From assembly GCA_964390335.1 (NCBI GenBank), contig CAYMHU010000005.1, forward strand, positions 1-64,000: DNA of 64,000 bases, read 5' to 3'. A program made the position numbers and the translations under genes. This document shows, piece after piece, positions 33,223-42,945 of the stretch; position 1 is the stretch's first letter, and each line of letters opens with the position of its first letter. Source of the DNA: Granulosicoccus sp964390335 (lineage in GTDB: Bacteria > Pseudomonadota > Gammaproteobacteria > Granulosicoccales > Granulosicoccaceae). The notes beneath the pieces are model-generated. The model had not been told where the DNA came from and did no database searches. It saw only the letters and a program-made list of their open reading frames with translations.

Positions 33223-36200
33223 ATGAATGTAAGCCAGGAAGAACGAGCCGCCCGCACATCGCTGCTGCATCAGCAATTAAACGAGCGCATTTTGCTACTG
33301 GATGGCGCTATGGGCACCATGATTCAAACGCATGAGCTGGGTGAGGAAGATTTTCGTGGCGAGCGTTTTAAAGACTGGGCATCGGATTTAAAAGGCAATA
33401 ACGATCTGTTATCGCTGACGCGACCCGACATTATTCTCGCCATTCATGAAGAGTATCTTGCGGCAGGCGCCGATATCATCGAAACCAATACCTTTAATGC
33501 CAATAGCATTTCCATGGCAGATTACGCCATGCAGAGTCTGGTGCCTGAGCTTAATCGCGTAAGTGCAAGACTTGCCAAGCAAGCAGCCGATCAGTACACC
33601 CAACAAAATCCCTTACAACCACGATTTGTTGCGGGCGTTATCGGCCCCACTAATCAAACGGCATCCATGTCGCCCGATGTTGCAGACCCGGGTTTTAGAA
33701 GCATCACCTTCGATCAACTGGTGGATAGCTATTATGATGCGAGCATAGCGCTGATTGAAGGTGGGGTGGATATCATTCTAATTGAAACCGTGTTTGATAC
33801 TTTAAATGCGAAAGCCGCGATATTCGCCGTGCAGCAATGTTTTGAAGATCTCGGCTACGAATTACCCATCAGTATTTCCGGCACCATAACCGATGCGTCG
33901 GGCAGAACGTTATCGGGGCAAACATTAGAAGCATTTTGGCATTCAGTCAGGCACGCTAAACCACTGTCAATTGGGCTTAATTGTGCATTGGGCCCGACCC
34001 AGCTGCGCACCTATGTTGAAGAGCTGTCTAACATGGCTGATACGTTTGTTAGTGCGCATCCAAACGCCGGGTTACCTAATGCATTTGGTGGTTACGATGA
34101 AACGCCCGAACAGATGGCAGAAGAAATAGGCCAATGGGCACGCAGTGGTTTTCTGAATATTATTGGCGGCTGTTGCGGCACAACGCCTGCACACATTGCG
34201 GCGTTCCGCGAGATTATGCTGGATGAATCGCCTCGAACGATACCAAGCATTGAACCCATGTGCCGATTATCCGGCTTGGAAGCGTGCAAAATTTCACAAG
34301 ATTCTTTGTTCGTTAATGTTGGTGAGCGCACCAATGTCACGGGCTCTGCAGTGTTTCTGCGTTTAATCAAAGAAGGCGAATTTGAAACGGCACTGAACGT
34401 TGCGCGCCAACAGGTTGAAGACGGCGCACAAATTATTGATGTCAATATGGATGAAGGCTTATTGGATTCTGCTGCAGTGATGCAACGATTTATGCATCTG
34501 ATTGCATCAGAACCGGATATCTCTCGCGTACCGGTTATGTTGGACTCGTCCAAATGGTCCGTTATAGAGGCAGGCATCAAGTGCGTGCAGGGTAAATGCG
34601 TTATTAATTCTATTAGCATGAAAGAGGGCGAAGAGCTCTTTCTTGAGCAGGCACGATTAGCAAAACGCTATGGTGCAGCTGTGGTGGTGATGGCGTTTGA
34701 TGAGGAGGGGCAGGCTGATACCATCGAGCGCAAGGTCAGTATTTGCGAACGAGCGTATCACTTGTTGGTCGATAAAATCGACTTTGATCCCTACGATATC
34801 ATTTTCGACCCTAATATTTTTGCTATCGCTACGGGTATCGATGAACACAATGAATACGGTGTTGCGTTCATTGAAGCAACTCGGCAAATAAAACAAAAAC
34901 TCCCAGGTGTCATGGTCAGCGGTGGGGTATCAAACGTATCGTTTTCGTTTCGCGGCAATAACACCGTGCGCGAGGCTATTCACGCGGTTTTCTTGTATCA
35001 CGCCATACAGGCCGGTTTGGATATGGCCATTGTGAATGCAGGGCAATTAGCCATAGTAGAAGAGATTGATCCGGCGCTTCGTAAAGCGGTTGAAGATGTA
35101 GTGCTGAATAGCGACTCGGATGCAACCGATCGGTTGTTGGATATTGCAGAGCAATACCGCGGTGCTAAAACCGAGCAAGATAAACAAGATCAGGAATGGC
35201 GTAGCTATCCGATAGAGAAACGATTGGAGCATGCCTTGGTCAAAGGCATCGATGAGTTTATTGATGCCGATGTAGAAGAAGCCCGTTTGGCCTTGCCAAG
35301 TTCATTAGATGTTATCGAAGGCCCGCTAATGGATGGTATGAATCGCGTGGGTGATTTGTTTGGTGCGGGTAAAATGTTTTTACCACAAGTGGTGAAATCA
35401 GCGCGGGTCATGAAAAAAGCGGTTGCATGGTTGTTGCCGTATATGGAACAAGAGAAAACCGGTGAAGCGAGCTCTGCCGGTCGCGTGCTAATGGCAACTG
35501 TTAAGGGTGATGTGCACGATATAGGTAAAAACATTGTGGGCGTTGTGTTGCAATGTAATGGCTTTGAAGTCATTGATTTAGGCGTTATGGTTCCTGCCAA
35601 TAAAATAATGGAGGAAGCGCGCAAGCACGATGTGGATATTATTGGCTTATCTGGATTAATAACACCGTCGTTAGAAGAAATGACCCACGTATCGCAGGAG
35701 CTGCAACGCGAGGGATTTACCGTGCCATTGTTAATTGGTGGTGCCACCACATCGCGTATGCACACAGCCGTAAAAATATCCGACCACTACGACCAGCCCG
35801 TAGTGCATGTGGTTGATGCATCCAGATGCGTGCAGGTAGCCAGTCACTTGTTAAGTGATGAACACAAAGCCAGTTTTGCAGAGGAACTGGCAACCGATTA
35901 TGAGCGGTACAAAAAACGCTTTGCCGCTAAAACCAGCGAAGTAGAGCTACTGGATATAGATGCTGCACGCGCTAACAAAATGTCCATAGACTGGCAACAG
36001 TCAGAGATCCATGTGCCAGCGTCATTAGGTATCACGCACTATAACGATGTGTCACTCGATACTCTTATTCCGTTTATTGACTGGACCCCTTTTTTCCATG
36101 CATGGGAATTGCGCGGTAAGTACCCTCGGATACTAAAAGACCCAACCGTCGGGGAGGAAGCGCAAAAGTTGTATGCAGACGCGCAGATCATGTTGGCGGA

Positions 36201-36933
36201 GTTTGAATCCAACAATGCGATCTCAGTATCGGCGAATGGATTAGTTGGATTATTTGCCGCCAACTCGGTTAACGATGATGATATTGAAGTTTATATCGAC
36301 GAGTCGCGAAGCAATGTGTTGCAAACCATCTATTGTTTACGCCAACAACGGGTTTTCCCTGATGAGCGGCCAAACTTGTGTCTCAGCGATTTTATTGCCC
36401 CAAAAGCTAGCGGCCTGAATGACTATATCGGTACCTTCGCGGTGACGGCCGGCGTGGGCTTGGATACGTTGGTTGATCAATACGATAACGACAATGATAT
36501 CTACAAGAGCATTATGGCTAAAGCCTTGGCAGATCGTCTGGCGGAGGCTTTTGCAGAATATTTACATCGGGAAGTCAGAACATCGTTATGGGGCTATGCA
36601 AAGGATGAAGCACTGGACAACGAACAACTGATCCGCGAACGGTATCGCGGTATCAGGCCGGCACCCGGGTATCCGGCTAATCCAGATCATCGGCAAAAGA
36701 ATGCCATTTGGAATTTAATCGACCCACTGACGAATGCCGGCATATCATTAACAGAAAACTTAGCCATGATGCCAGCGGCATCGGTTAGCGGTTTTTATTT
36801 CGCGCATCCGGATAGCCGTTATTTTGGATTGGGGAAAGTGACGCGGTGCCAGGTAGAGGATTACGCTGCACGAACAGCGTGCGACCTACCCACCAGCGAG
36901 CGCTGGCTGGCGCCGTCTTTAGCTTATGGCTAG
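33223..36933 (+). CDS. metH: Cobalamin-dependent methionine synthase
   Basis: 1236 residues, full length. Homocysteine domain (1-~340): ILLLDGAMGTMIQ and the zinc ligands in FLNIIGGCCGTTPAH (~314). Methyltetrahydrofolate domain (~355-625): SLFVNVGERTNVTGSAVF and VPVMLDSSKW. Cobalamin cap and binding domain (~650-890): MFLPQVVKSARVMKKAVAWL and VKGDVHDIGKNIVGVVL, where the histidine of DVHDIG is the lower cobalt ligand (~765). Reactivation domain (~930-1236) with RYRGIRPAPGYPANPDH for AdoMet. Monocistronic; the palindrome at 33159-33178 is probably its operator. Convergent with the gene at 36953. Confidence 0.98.
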   Translation: MNVSQEERAARTSLLHQQLNERILLLDGAMGTMIQTHELGEEDFRGERFKDWASDLKGNNDLLSLTRPDIILAIHEEYLAAGADIIETNTFNANSISMADYAMQSLVPELNRVSARLAKQAADQYTQQNPLQPRFVAGVIGPTNQTASMSPDVADPGFRSITFDQLVDSYYDASIALIEGGVDIILIETVFDTLNAKAAIFAVQQCFEDLGYELPISISGTITDASGRTLSGQTLEAFWHSVRHAKPLSIGLNCALGPTQLRTYVEELSNMADTFVSAHPNAGLPNAFGGYDETPEQMAEEIGQWARSGFLNIIGGCCGTTPAHIAAFREIMLDESPRTIPSIEPMCRLSGLEACKISQDSLFVNVGERTNVTGSAVFLRLIKEGEFETALNVARQQVEDGAQIIDVNMDEGLLDSAAVMQRFMHLIASEPDISRVPVMLDSSKWSVIEAGIKCVQGKCVINSISMKEGEELFLEQARLAKRYGAAVVVMAFDEEGQADTIERKVSICERAYHLLVDKIDFDPYDIIFDPNIFAIATGIDEHNEYGVAFIEATRQIKQKLPGVMVSGGVSNVSFSFRGNNTVREAIHAVFLYHAIQAGLDMAIVNAGQLAIVEEIDPALRKAVEDVVLNSDSDATDRLLDIAEQYRGAKTEQDKQDQEWRSYPIEKRLEHALVKGIDEFIDADVEEARLALPSSLDVIEGPLMDGMNRVGDLFGAGKMFLPQVVKSARVMKKAVAWLLPYMEQEKTGEASSAGRVLMATVKGDVHDIGKNIVGVVLQCNGFEVIDLGVMVPANKIMEEARKHDVDIIGLSGLITPSLEEMTHVSQELQREGFTVPLLIGGATTSRMHTAVKISDHYDQPVVHVVDASRCVQVASHLLSDEHKASFAEELATDYERYKKRFAAKTSEVELLDIDAARANKMSIDWQQSEIHVPASLGITHYNDVSLDTLIPFIDWTPFFHAWELRGKYPRILKDPTVGEEAQKLYADAQIMLAEFESNNAISVSANGLVGLFAANSVNDDDIEVYIDESRSNVLQTIYCLRQQRVFPDERPNLCLSDFIAPKASGLNDYIGTFAVTAGVGLDTLVDQYDNDNDIYKSIMAKALADRLAEAFAEYLHREVRTSLWGYAKDEALDNEQLIRERYRGIRPAPGYPANPDHRQKNAIWNLIDPLTNAGISLTENLAMMPAASVSGFYFAHPDSRYFGLGKVTRCQVEDYAARTACDLPTSERWLAPSLAYG

Positions 36934-36952
36934 CGAGTTCCTTCGATGCAGC

Positions 36953-37606
36953 TTATGGCAACGTAAACAGCACTGGAATAAAGCCTGTTTCGTGACCAAG
37001 GCGGATGCCGGTGAGTGCAATAAAGGCCACGACAAACGCACCGCTATCGAACAAGGATTTCTCTAAACGCTTTACATCCGCTGGTACTTGCCCGTCGGTA
37101 GAGTACTGTTTGAATGCCGGAATAAAGCGTGGGGTGCGTTTGCAGTATTCGGCGTAGGACTCACCGAATATACCCATTAAGTTTTCTTCTTCCTTGGCAA
37201 CCACATACGGGTAGATGCCAATAAAGAACACCAGTAGTAATGCAGCAATAACAATGGAGTGAGTCATTAACACCAAACCCAGTGCGCCAATAAAACTAAA
37301 GCAGTACAGTGGGTTACGCACCATTGAATAGGGGCCTGCTGATACAACCGATGTATTTTTCTGGCCACCAATGTACATGGTGCACCAAACACGTCCAAGG
37401 CACGCAACCAGCAACAATAGTAGAGCGATGCTATCGAACACCCAGACACCCGTATCGCTAAGCGTAAACTTTGGTCCGGTAAAAACGATCAATAATAAGA
37501 CGATTGCCACAAACAATTTTGATAAGGGCAGTCGGTATTTTTCTAGCAAAGTGGATGCGGCAGATGCCTGTGTGACAGACGAAGCCTCTGAACCTGATTT
37601 TGACAC
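36953..37606 (-). CDS. Isoprenylcysteine carboxyl methyltransferase-like membrane protein
   Basis: 217 residues with four to five membrane segments. The family's AdoMet site is visible: VSAGPYSMVRNPLYCFSFIGALGLVL and KEEENLMGIFGESYAEYCKRTPRFIP (E-E-x-x-L-x-x-x-F-G-x-x-Y-x-x-Y). Such bacterial proteins methylate unidentified lipids or small membrane substrates with AdoMet. Start taken as GTG 37606; translation start is not well marked. Confidence 0.82.
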   Translation of the reverse strand: MSKSGSEASSVTQASAASTLLEKYRLPLSKLFVAIVLLLIVFTGPKFTLSDTGVWVFDSIALLLLLVACLGRVWCTMYIGGQKNTSVVSAGPYSMVRNPLYCFSFIGALGLVLMTHSIVIAALLLVFFIGIYPYVVAKEEENLMGIFGESYAEYCKRTPRFIPAFKQYSTDGQVPADVKRLEKSLFDSGAFVVAFIALTGIRLGHETGFIPVLFTLP

Positions 37607-37731
37607 TGACGTCGCTACCTAAGCCAATTGTGGAGTAGCAGTTATCATAGTCTAAAATTGTCAGCAAATCCTAAGCTGCAAACTAAAATTAGCTGTGCTC
37701 GACAACGAATAATCCGTAAACTTCTTCAACC

Positions 37732-38694
37732 GTGCAATTTTGTGCCATTGAGCTTACTCCGCCAGTGAAAGAACCTAAACCGACGCCTGCAGGTGGTTCA
37801 ACAACGTTCGGCTTGGGGTTAATGCTGATTGCATTCCTATGTTTTTCGATCATGGATACATCGGCAAAGTGGTTGGTGATGGCCGCGGTGCCATCCTTGC
37901 AAGTTGCGTTTCTGCGTTATTTAGGACACTTTTTGTGGGTGCTGATTTTGTACCTGCCATCGGAAGGTACGCAGATCATGCGCTCGAACAATCCGCGCCT
38001 TCAGATATTGCGAGCTGTCATGTTGTTAAGTGCGACGGCCTTTAACTTTACCGCGCTGAAATACTTACCATTAACGACCGCCATCGCCATCTTTTTTGCA
38101 TCTCCTATGGTGGTTTGCTTGCTGAGTATTCCCATATTAAAAGAACAGGTTGGTATAAAACGATTTGCGGCGATACTCGTTGGCTTTATAGGTGTGCTTA
38201 TTATCATTGAACCATGGGGAGCAGAATTTGATTACCACGTGTCGTATGCATTCGCCGCGTTGTTCTGTGCGTCCGGATACTTTGTTATGAGCCGAGTGAT
38301 TGCAGGCGTCGACTCGAACTCGGTTACGCAGTTTTACTGTGCGGGTGTGGCAACGGTTGTGCTAGCGCCCATTGGATATTTAATCTGGCAGTGGCCAACG
38401 AGTTCTTTGAGTTGGTTTTTATTGATATTGATTGGTTCGCTTGGCATGCTGGGGCACAGTGTATTAACCCGAGCCCACCAAATGGCTGAAGCATCCGTGC
38501 TAGCGCCAACGGTTTATTCGCAAATTTTATACATCACAATTTTAAGCTGGATTGTATTTGATTCCATTCCAAGCACGACCACTGCGTTCGGTGCGCTGCT
38601 TATCGTGTTAAGCGGATTGTATATTTGGCAACGTGAGCGACAACTGCAAAAGGCCAGCGAAGCTTTAGCATTAACGGCGAAACATGCGAAGTAA
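37732..38694 (+). CDS. EamA/DMT-superfamily transporter
   Basis: 320 residues, ten membrane segments in two EamA repeats (LMLIAFLCFSIMDTSAKWLVMA at the start; YAFAALFCASGYFVMSR opening the second). Short hydrophilic head and a C-terminal basic tail. Substrate unknown. Start GTG 37732. Its last 24 bp overlap the convergent zinc-peptidase gene tail-to-tail. Confidence 0.83.
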   Translation: MQFCAIELTPPVKEPKPTPAGGSTTFGLGLMLIAFLCFSIMDTSAKWLVMAAVPSLQVAFLRYLGHFLWVLILYLPSEGTQIMRSNNPRLQILRAVMLLSATAFNFTALKYLPLTTAIAIFFASPMVVCLLSIPILKEQVGIKRFAAILVGFIGVLIIIEPWGAEFDYHVSYAFAALFCASGYFVMSRVIAGVDSNSVTQFYCAGVATVVLAPIGYLIWQWPTSSLSWFLLILIGSLGMLGHSVLTRAHQMAEASVLAPTVYSQILYITILSWIVFDSIPSTTTAFGALLIVLSGLYIWQRERQLQKASEALALTAKHAK

Positions 38695-39333
38695 AAATAA
38701 CCCCATAATTGCCATGGAAGACGCGGCACTAGCCACGTAAGTTAAGGCGGCCGCAGTAAGCATAGACTTTGCACCGGCATAGTCAGTATCGTTAACTAAA
38801 TTATGCTTTTGTAATTCATTCAGCGCTTTGGCACTGGCGTCAAATTCGATGGGTAGTGTGAGTACCGGCATCACCACACCTAAGCCAATCATGATCATGC
38901 CTACATTTAACAGTGCGGGGATACCGAGAAAGCCACCGGCCATTGCTAAGATTAAACCGAACTGATTTCCGGCAGCGGCCATGGGCATCATGGCAGCCTT
39001 GAACTTCAGCGGCCCGTACTGCTCCTTGTCCTGAATGGCGTGGCCGACTTCGTGTGCTGCCACGGCGATGGCCGCAACGGAAGGCTCTCTATTAATCGAT
39101 TCTGATAACCGGATAAGTTTTTGACTGGGCACATAGTGATCGCTGAGTTTGCCCTTAGACTCCTCGAGGCGCACATGCTGTAGATCATGGGAATTGAGTA
39201 TCAGGCGCGCTACATCATGACCATTTGCGCCCACTGTATTAGGATGTGCACCCCATTTGGCATAGGTGCGCATCATCCAGAACCTGACCAGAGCAGATGC
39301 GGCGAAAGACAGTACGACGATGACTAGCAGCAT
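38671..39333 (-). CDS. Neutral zinc metallopeptidase (YugP-like)
   Basis: 220 residues. One N-terminal anchor (LLVIVVLSFAASALVRFWM), a soluble part with the zinc motif AVAAHEVGHAIQDKEQYGPLKFK, then two to three membrane segments near the C-terminus. Zn-binding HExxH appears as HEVGH, with the preceding SIN-REPSVAAIAVAA helix typical of this family (PF04298). Role likely membrane-protein turnover; substrate unknown. Convergent overlap of 24 bp with the EamA gene. Confidence 0.88.
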   Translation of the reverse strand: MLLVIVVLSFAASALVRFWMMRTYAKWGAHPNTVGANGHDVARLILNSHDLQHVRLEESKGKLSDHYVPSQKLIRLSESINREPSVAAIAVAAHEVGHAIQDKEQYGPLKFKAAMMPMAAAGNQFGLILAMAGGFLGIPALLNVGMIMIGLGVVMPVLTLPIEFDASAKALNELQKHNLVNDTDYAGAKSMLTAAALTYVASAASSMAIMGLFLLRMFRR

Positions 39334-39423
39334 CTGACTATTCCATCCCTATTATCACTTGGTGCATCAATTGGTTTCCACCTGATTACTGAGCACATGC
39401 GTCATGAGCTCGGTAATCTAGTG

Positions 39424-40473
39424 TTAGCGATACCTTGATTCAGGATCCGTTTCAACATCAGGACGGGCGAGCCCGCTAATAATTTGTTGCAGCGAAATAG
39501 TGCCCAGTGTATTGCCGTTATCGTCTTTAACATTGCCAGCTTGCGAGTCAGATTTCGCGATCACTTGCAGTGCGTCTTCCAGCACCGTGTTCTTAGCCAT
39601 ATCCGGACCGTTCACGCTGGTGTCGGGTGTCATCAAGGTTCTTACCTGTAGCACTCGACCACGATTAATGTCTTTTACAAAGTCGAAGATGTAGTCGTCA
39701 GCAGGGTTAATAATGATATTTTGCGGTTCACCTTGCTGGATGACTGCGCCGTCTCTGAGTATGGCGATGGTGTCGCCAATGCGCAGCGCCTCGTCAAGAT
39801 CGTGCGTAATAAACACAATGGTTTTGTGCAATTCAGTTTGCAGATCAAGCAGCACATCTTGCATATCAGTTCTGATAAGCGGGTCCAGTGCGGAAAATGC
39901 TTCGTCCATTAACAGGATTTCAGCATCGGTTGCCAATGCGCGGGCAAGTCCAACGCGCTGTTGCATGCCGCCTGATAGTTGCGACGGGTAGTGATCTTCG
40001 AATCCTGCCAGACCAACTCGCTCTAACCACTTATGACTTTGCTTTTTGGCATCGTTGAGCTTGATGCCTTTAATCACTAAACCATAGGCCACGTTCTCTG
40101 CCACTGTTTTATGTACGTGTAAGCCGAATTTCTGAAACACCATGGAAGCCTTATGGCGTCGAAAATCCATTAGTTTAGATTTGTTCATGGCCAGTACGTC
40201 TTCGCCATCTATGATTACCTTGCCTGCGGTGGGCTCGATAAGACGATTGATGTGACGAATGAGCGTTGACTTGCCAGAACCGGACAAGCCCATGATGACC
40301 GAAATACCGCGCGCAGGAATATCAACGTTGATGTCTTTTAAACCAAGCACATGCGCGTGCTGCTCAAGCAAGTCTGTTTTAGACATGCCATCCTTAACTT
40401 TCTGCAATACCGATTTTGGTTTGTTACCAAATATCTTGTACAGGTTTTCTATTTTTATTTTTGTATCAGTCAT
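39424..40473 (-). CDS. proV: Glycine betaine/proline-type ABC transporter, ATPase subunit
   Basis: About 349 residues from ATG 40473 (a longer frame to 40533 exists within proW). N-terminal IKIENLYKIFGN precedes the ABC domain: Walker A GLSGSGKST, Q-loop VFQKFGLHVHKT, signature LSGGMQQRVGLARAL, Walker B ILLMDEAFSALDP, H-loop FITHD. A C-terminal regulatory segment with a single CBS-like part follows. Energises uptake of betaine or another quaternary amine. The permease stop lies 8 bases inside (ATGACTGA), so translation is coupled. Confidence 0.92.
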   Translation of the reverse strand: MTDTKIKIENLYKIFGNKPKSVLQKVKDGMSKTDLLEQHAHVLGLKDINVDIPARGISVIMGLSGSGKSTLIRHINRLIEPTAGKVIIDGEDVLAMNKSKLMDFRRHKASMVFQKFGLHVHKTVAENVAYGLVIKGIKLNDAKKQSHKWLERVGLAGFEDHYPSQLSGGMQQRVGLARALATDAEILLMDEAFSALDPLIRTDMQDVLLDLQTELHKTIVFITHDLDEALRIGDTIAILRDGAVIQQGEPQNIIINPADDYIFDFVKDINRGRVLQVRTLMTPDTSVNGPDMAKNTVLEDALQVIAKSDSQAGNVKDDNGNTLGTISLQQIISGLARPDVETDPESRYR

Positions 40474-41368
40474 GTTTAGCTCCATGGCGATGACGTTGCA
40501 GTCTATCTCCGTACTGTTGCGAAACACGATCAAAAATAATGGCTAGTGCAACAATTGCCAGGCCGTTCATTAAACCTAAAGCCAAGTACTGATTTGAAAT
40601 GGATCGTAATACCGGTACACCAAGGCCGGCTACACCGATCATGGATGCGATAACCACCATGGCCAGTGCCATCATAATGGTTTGGTTAACCCCGGCAAAA
40701 ATGTTCGGCAATGCCAACGGGATTTGTACCCCGAATAAGCGTTGCGTATAGCTGGCACCGAAAGCATCGGCCGCTTCCAACGCTTCTTTTTCTACTAACC
40801 GTATACCCAAATTTGTGAGGCGAACAATTGGTGGTAGGGCATATATACAGACAGAGATTAAGCCGGGCACTTTACCTATACCTAGTAACATAACTACGGG
40901 TATCAGATACACAAACGCCGGAATTGTTTGCATGACATCCAGAATGGGTGTAACAAAGGCTTGCACGCGGTTCGAGCGCGCCATGAGTATGCCAAGTGGA
41001 ATGCCGATGGCAATACATACAATGGTGGCAACAGAAATAATCGCGAGCGTAGACATGGTGTCTTTCCACATGCCGAAATAACCGATAAGCAGAAACGACA
41101 CAACGCTGCCGATCACCAACTTGATATTGCGCGAGCCAAGCCAAGCTAATGCAGCAACCACCAAAATGATAATGGGCCAGGGTGTTGCGAGTAGCAGTTT
41201 CTCCAGCCAGACCAGAAATGTGAGCAATGGATGAAAAAAATTTTCAATGGATTCACCAAACTCTCTGGAGAAATCTCTGAAGCTTGCATCGATAAATTTT
41301 TTCAGGTCGCGTAGATCGGTGCGACCCATTGTTGGAAACTCTGTAAAAAATTCTGTCAGGGAACTCAA
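40466..41368 (-). CDS. proW: Glycine betaine/proline-type ABC transporter, permease subunit
   Basis: About 300 residues from TTG 41368, supported by AGAGG six bases upstream; the longer frame to 41419 would begin inside the terminator hairpin and is rejected, and ATG 41329 is the other candidate. A long amphipathic head (FFTEFPTMGRTDLRDLKKF) precedes about seven membrane segments; the coupling loop EAADAFGASYTQRLFGVQIPLALPNIFAGVNQ is the family signature contacting the ATPase. Lies between proX and proV, all on the minus strand. Confidence 0.9.
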   Translation of the reverse strand: MSSLTEFFTEFPTMGRTDLRDLKKFIDASFRDFSREFGESIENFFHPLLTFLVWLEKLLLATPWPIIILVVAALAWLGSRNIKLVIGSVVSFLLIGYFGMWKDTMSTLAIISVATIVCIAIGIPLGILMARSNRVQAFVTPILDVMQTIPAFVYLIPVVMLLGIGKVPGLISVCIYALPPIVRLTNLGIRLVEKEALEAADAFGASYTQRLFGVQIPLALPNIFAGVNQTIMMALAMVVIASMIGVAGLGVPVLRSISNQYLALGLMNGLAIVALAIIFDRVSQQYGDRLQRHRHGAKHD

Positions 41369-41400
41369 AGCGTGCCTCTTGTCTGTCTGAATGTACCAAT

Positions 41401-41434
41401 AAAAAAAGCCCATTCGCATTGCTGCGAACAGGCT
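41401..41434 (-). terminator. Intercistronic terminator between proX and proW
   Basis: On the minus strand: AGCCTGTTCGCA, loop GCAA, TGCGAATGGGCT, with two mismatched pairs in a 12-bp stem, then six T. It lies about 57 bp after the proX stop and just before the proW start. Such a partial terminator would let proX, the binding protein, be made in excess over the membrane parts (inference). Confidence 0.75.
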
Positions 41435-41490
41435 TCGCGTGCTTACAACTAGATCATCGTATTATCGATGCGTGTGTTTAGTTCAAGCGT

Positions 41491-42498
41491 TTAGTTAAGT
41501 GCTGATTTAACCTTGGCAGCAACATCAGCGCTAACCCAGGACTCCCAGATATCACCGTGTTCAATCAAGAATTCGATGGCTGCATCAGAACCAGCGGCCT
41601 GATTATCACCCATGTATACCAGCATGCCATTCATGACTTCACCTGGGAATACGCGCTTGGCAAGATAATCCATCACTTCCGGGCCACCTTTGTTTTTGAA
41701 GTCGTCTGTTACCACTGTGTGTACTTCAGATTCAGTCCACGCAGATGGTTGTGGGTCAGCACAGTCTTGCTCGGCTTTAACGATACAGCCGTCCCAATTT
41801 TCGCTACCTGCAAACTCAACACCGAAAGGCAGTTTAACCATTTTATGTTTACCGATCATGGCTGTTGGAGACCAGTAGTAGCCAAACCAGGTTTCGTCAC
41901 GCTCTACGGCTTTGGTCATTGAACCATCAAGGCCAGCGGCTGAACCCGGGTCTACCAGCTTCCAGCCCTTGGCTTCCATATCGAAAGCACGGAACAGGTT
42001 TGCGTTTGCTAGCTGACAACCCCAACCAGCAGGACAACCGACGAAGGCGCCTTTGGATGGGTCTTCAGCATCAGGGAAGTATTCGGGGTGCTCTAATACG
42101 TCCAGTACCGTTTTAAGTTCAGGGTATTTGGCCGCGGTTGCGGGTGTGATCCACCAGCCTTCACCCAGTTCAGTGATCGGACCATCGTTCGCTGAATGTA
42201 ACGAACCGGCTTCGAGTGCAGCGTTTAATGGTTCTCGTACGGCGTTAATCCACAGTTCGCCCGCAATATCGGGTTGACCTTTTTCATTCATTGATGCAAA
42301 CGTTGTGGTGGTGGCGCCAGGAATGAGTTCCACGTTGCAGCCGTAGCCTTCTTCAAGGATAACTTTGTCCACGTTGGCCATCAGTTCGCCTGATGCCCAG
42401 TTCCATTCAGCAATTTGAATATCGCCACACTCTGCCATAGCAAATCCGCTAGTGGCGAGTAGTGACAAACCCAAGGCGGTTTTCTTTATTAATTTCAT
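41491..42498 (-). CDS. proX: Glycine betaine/proline-type ABC transporter, substrate-binding protein
   Basis: 335 residues. Signal peptide MKLIKKTALGLSLLATSGFAMA with cleavage before ECGDIQ. OpuAC-type mature protein: IQIAEWNWASGELMANVDKVILEEGYGCNVELIPG and GQPDIAGELWINAVREPL; several tryptophans (WWITPA, WFGYYWSP) could form the aromatic cage for a quaternary ammonium group. Cysteine-pairs (CPAGWGC, DGC...DCAD) may form disulfides in the periplasm. AGAGGA is 5 bases before the ATG. First gene of the transporter operon, followed by the terminator 41401-41434. Confidence 0.92.
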   Translation of the reverse strand: MKLIKKTALGLSLLATSGFAMAECGDIQIAEWNWASGELMANVDKVILEEGYGCNVELIPGATTTTFASMNEKGQPDIAGELWINAVREPLNAALEAGSLHSANDGPITELGEGWWITPATAAKYPELKTVLDVLEHPEYFPDAEDPSKGAFVGCPAGWGCQLANANLFRAFDMEAKGWKLVDPGSAAGLDGSMTKAVERDETWFGYYWSPTAMIGKHKMVKLPFGVEFAGSENWDGCIVKAEQDCADPQPSAWTESEVHTVVTDDFKNKGGPEVMDYLAKRVFPGEVMNGMLVYMGDNQAAGSDAAIEFLIEHGDIWESWVSADVAAKVKSALN

Positions 42499-42945
42499 TG
42501 TTTTCCTCTGCTTCTTTCAAGCTGCAAGGTTTATTTATGCCAGATCCGTTCATTGTAAACCTGGCGTGGTGTCTTGCTGCTAGCGGTAGTTTGTTCCATA
42601 ACGCATGAACAATGCGTTGATACTAATTGATTGATTTATGAACAAATTATTGGTTAGCAGCAGCAATGCGTGTCTTAGACGCTGTGCGTAATACTACCTT
42701 AACAAATAAGGGTTAGTAGTCCTATCCGATTACGACTCATAAGTCTTAATTATTGACAATGTGCTGCTCAATATGTGAACTATATTCATCAATTGCGTGG
42801 GCAGGTCGAAATAGTAACCGTATGCGATAAAGTGCTTTTTTTTCATAGATTAAAGTACTTGTGCATAGAAGTACCCCTAGCCGCGCCGCGTTGTATTGTG
42901 GTTGAGCAGCGTATACTAGTTCGACCCCATCGAACTGACCATTCC
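42499..42945. other. Intergenic control region between proX and the DUF2786 gene
   Basis: 447 bp serving two divergent transcription units. A perfect 7-bp inverted repeat AACGCAT-GAACA-ATGCGTT lies at 42600-42618, about 100 bp before the proX start, a plausible operator. On the plus strand TATACT at 42912-42917 could be the -10 of the DUF2786 operon, 29 bp before its ATG. No gene is recognised. Confidence 0.5.

Noticed and set aside
34092..34619. 175-codon and similar long minus-strand frames inside metH
   Set aside because: Antisense shadows of the conserved metH coding sequence.
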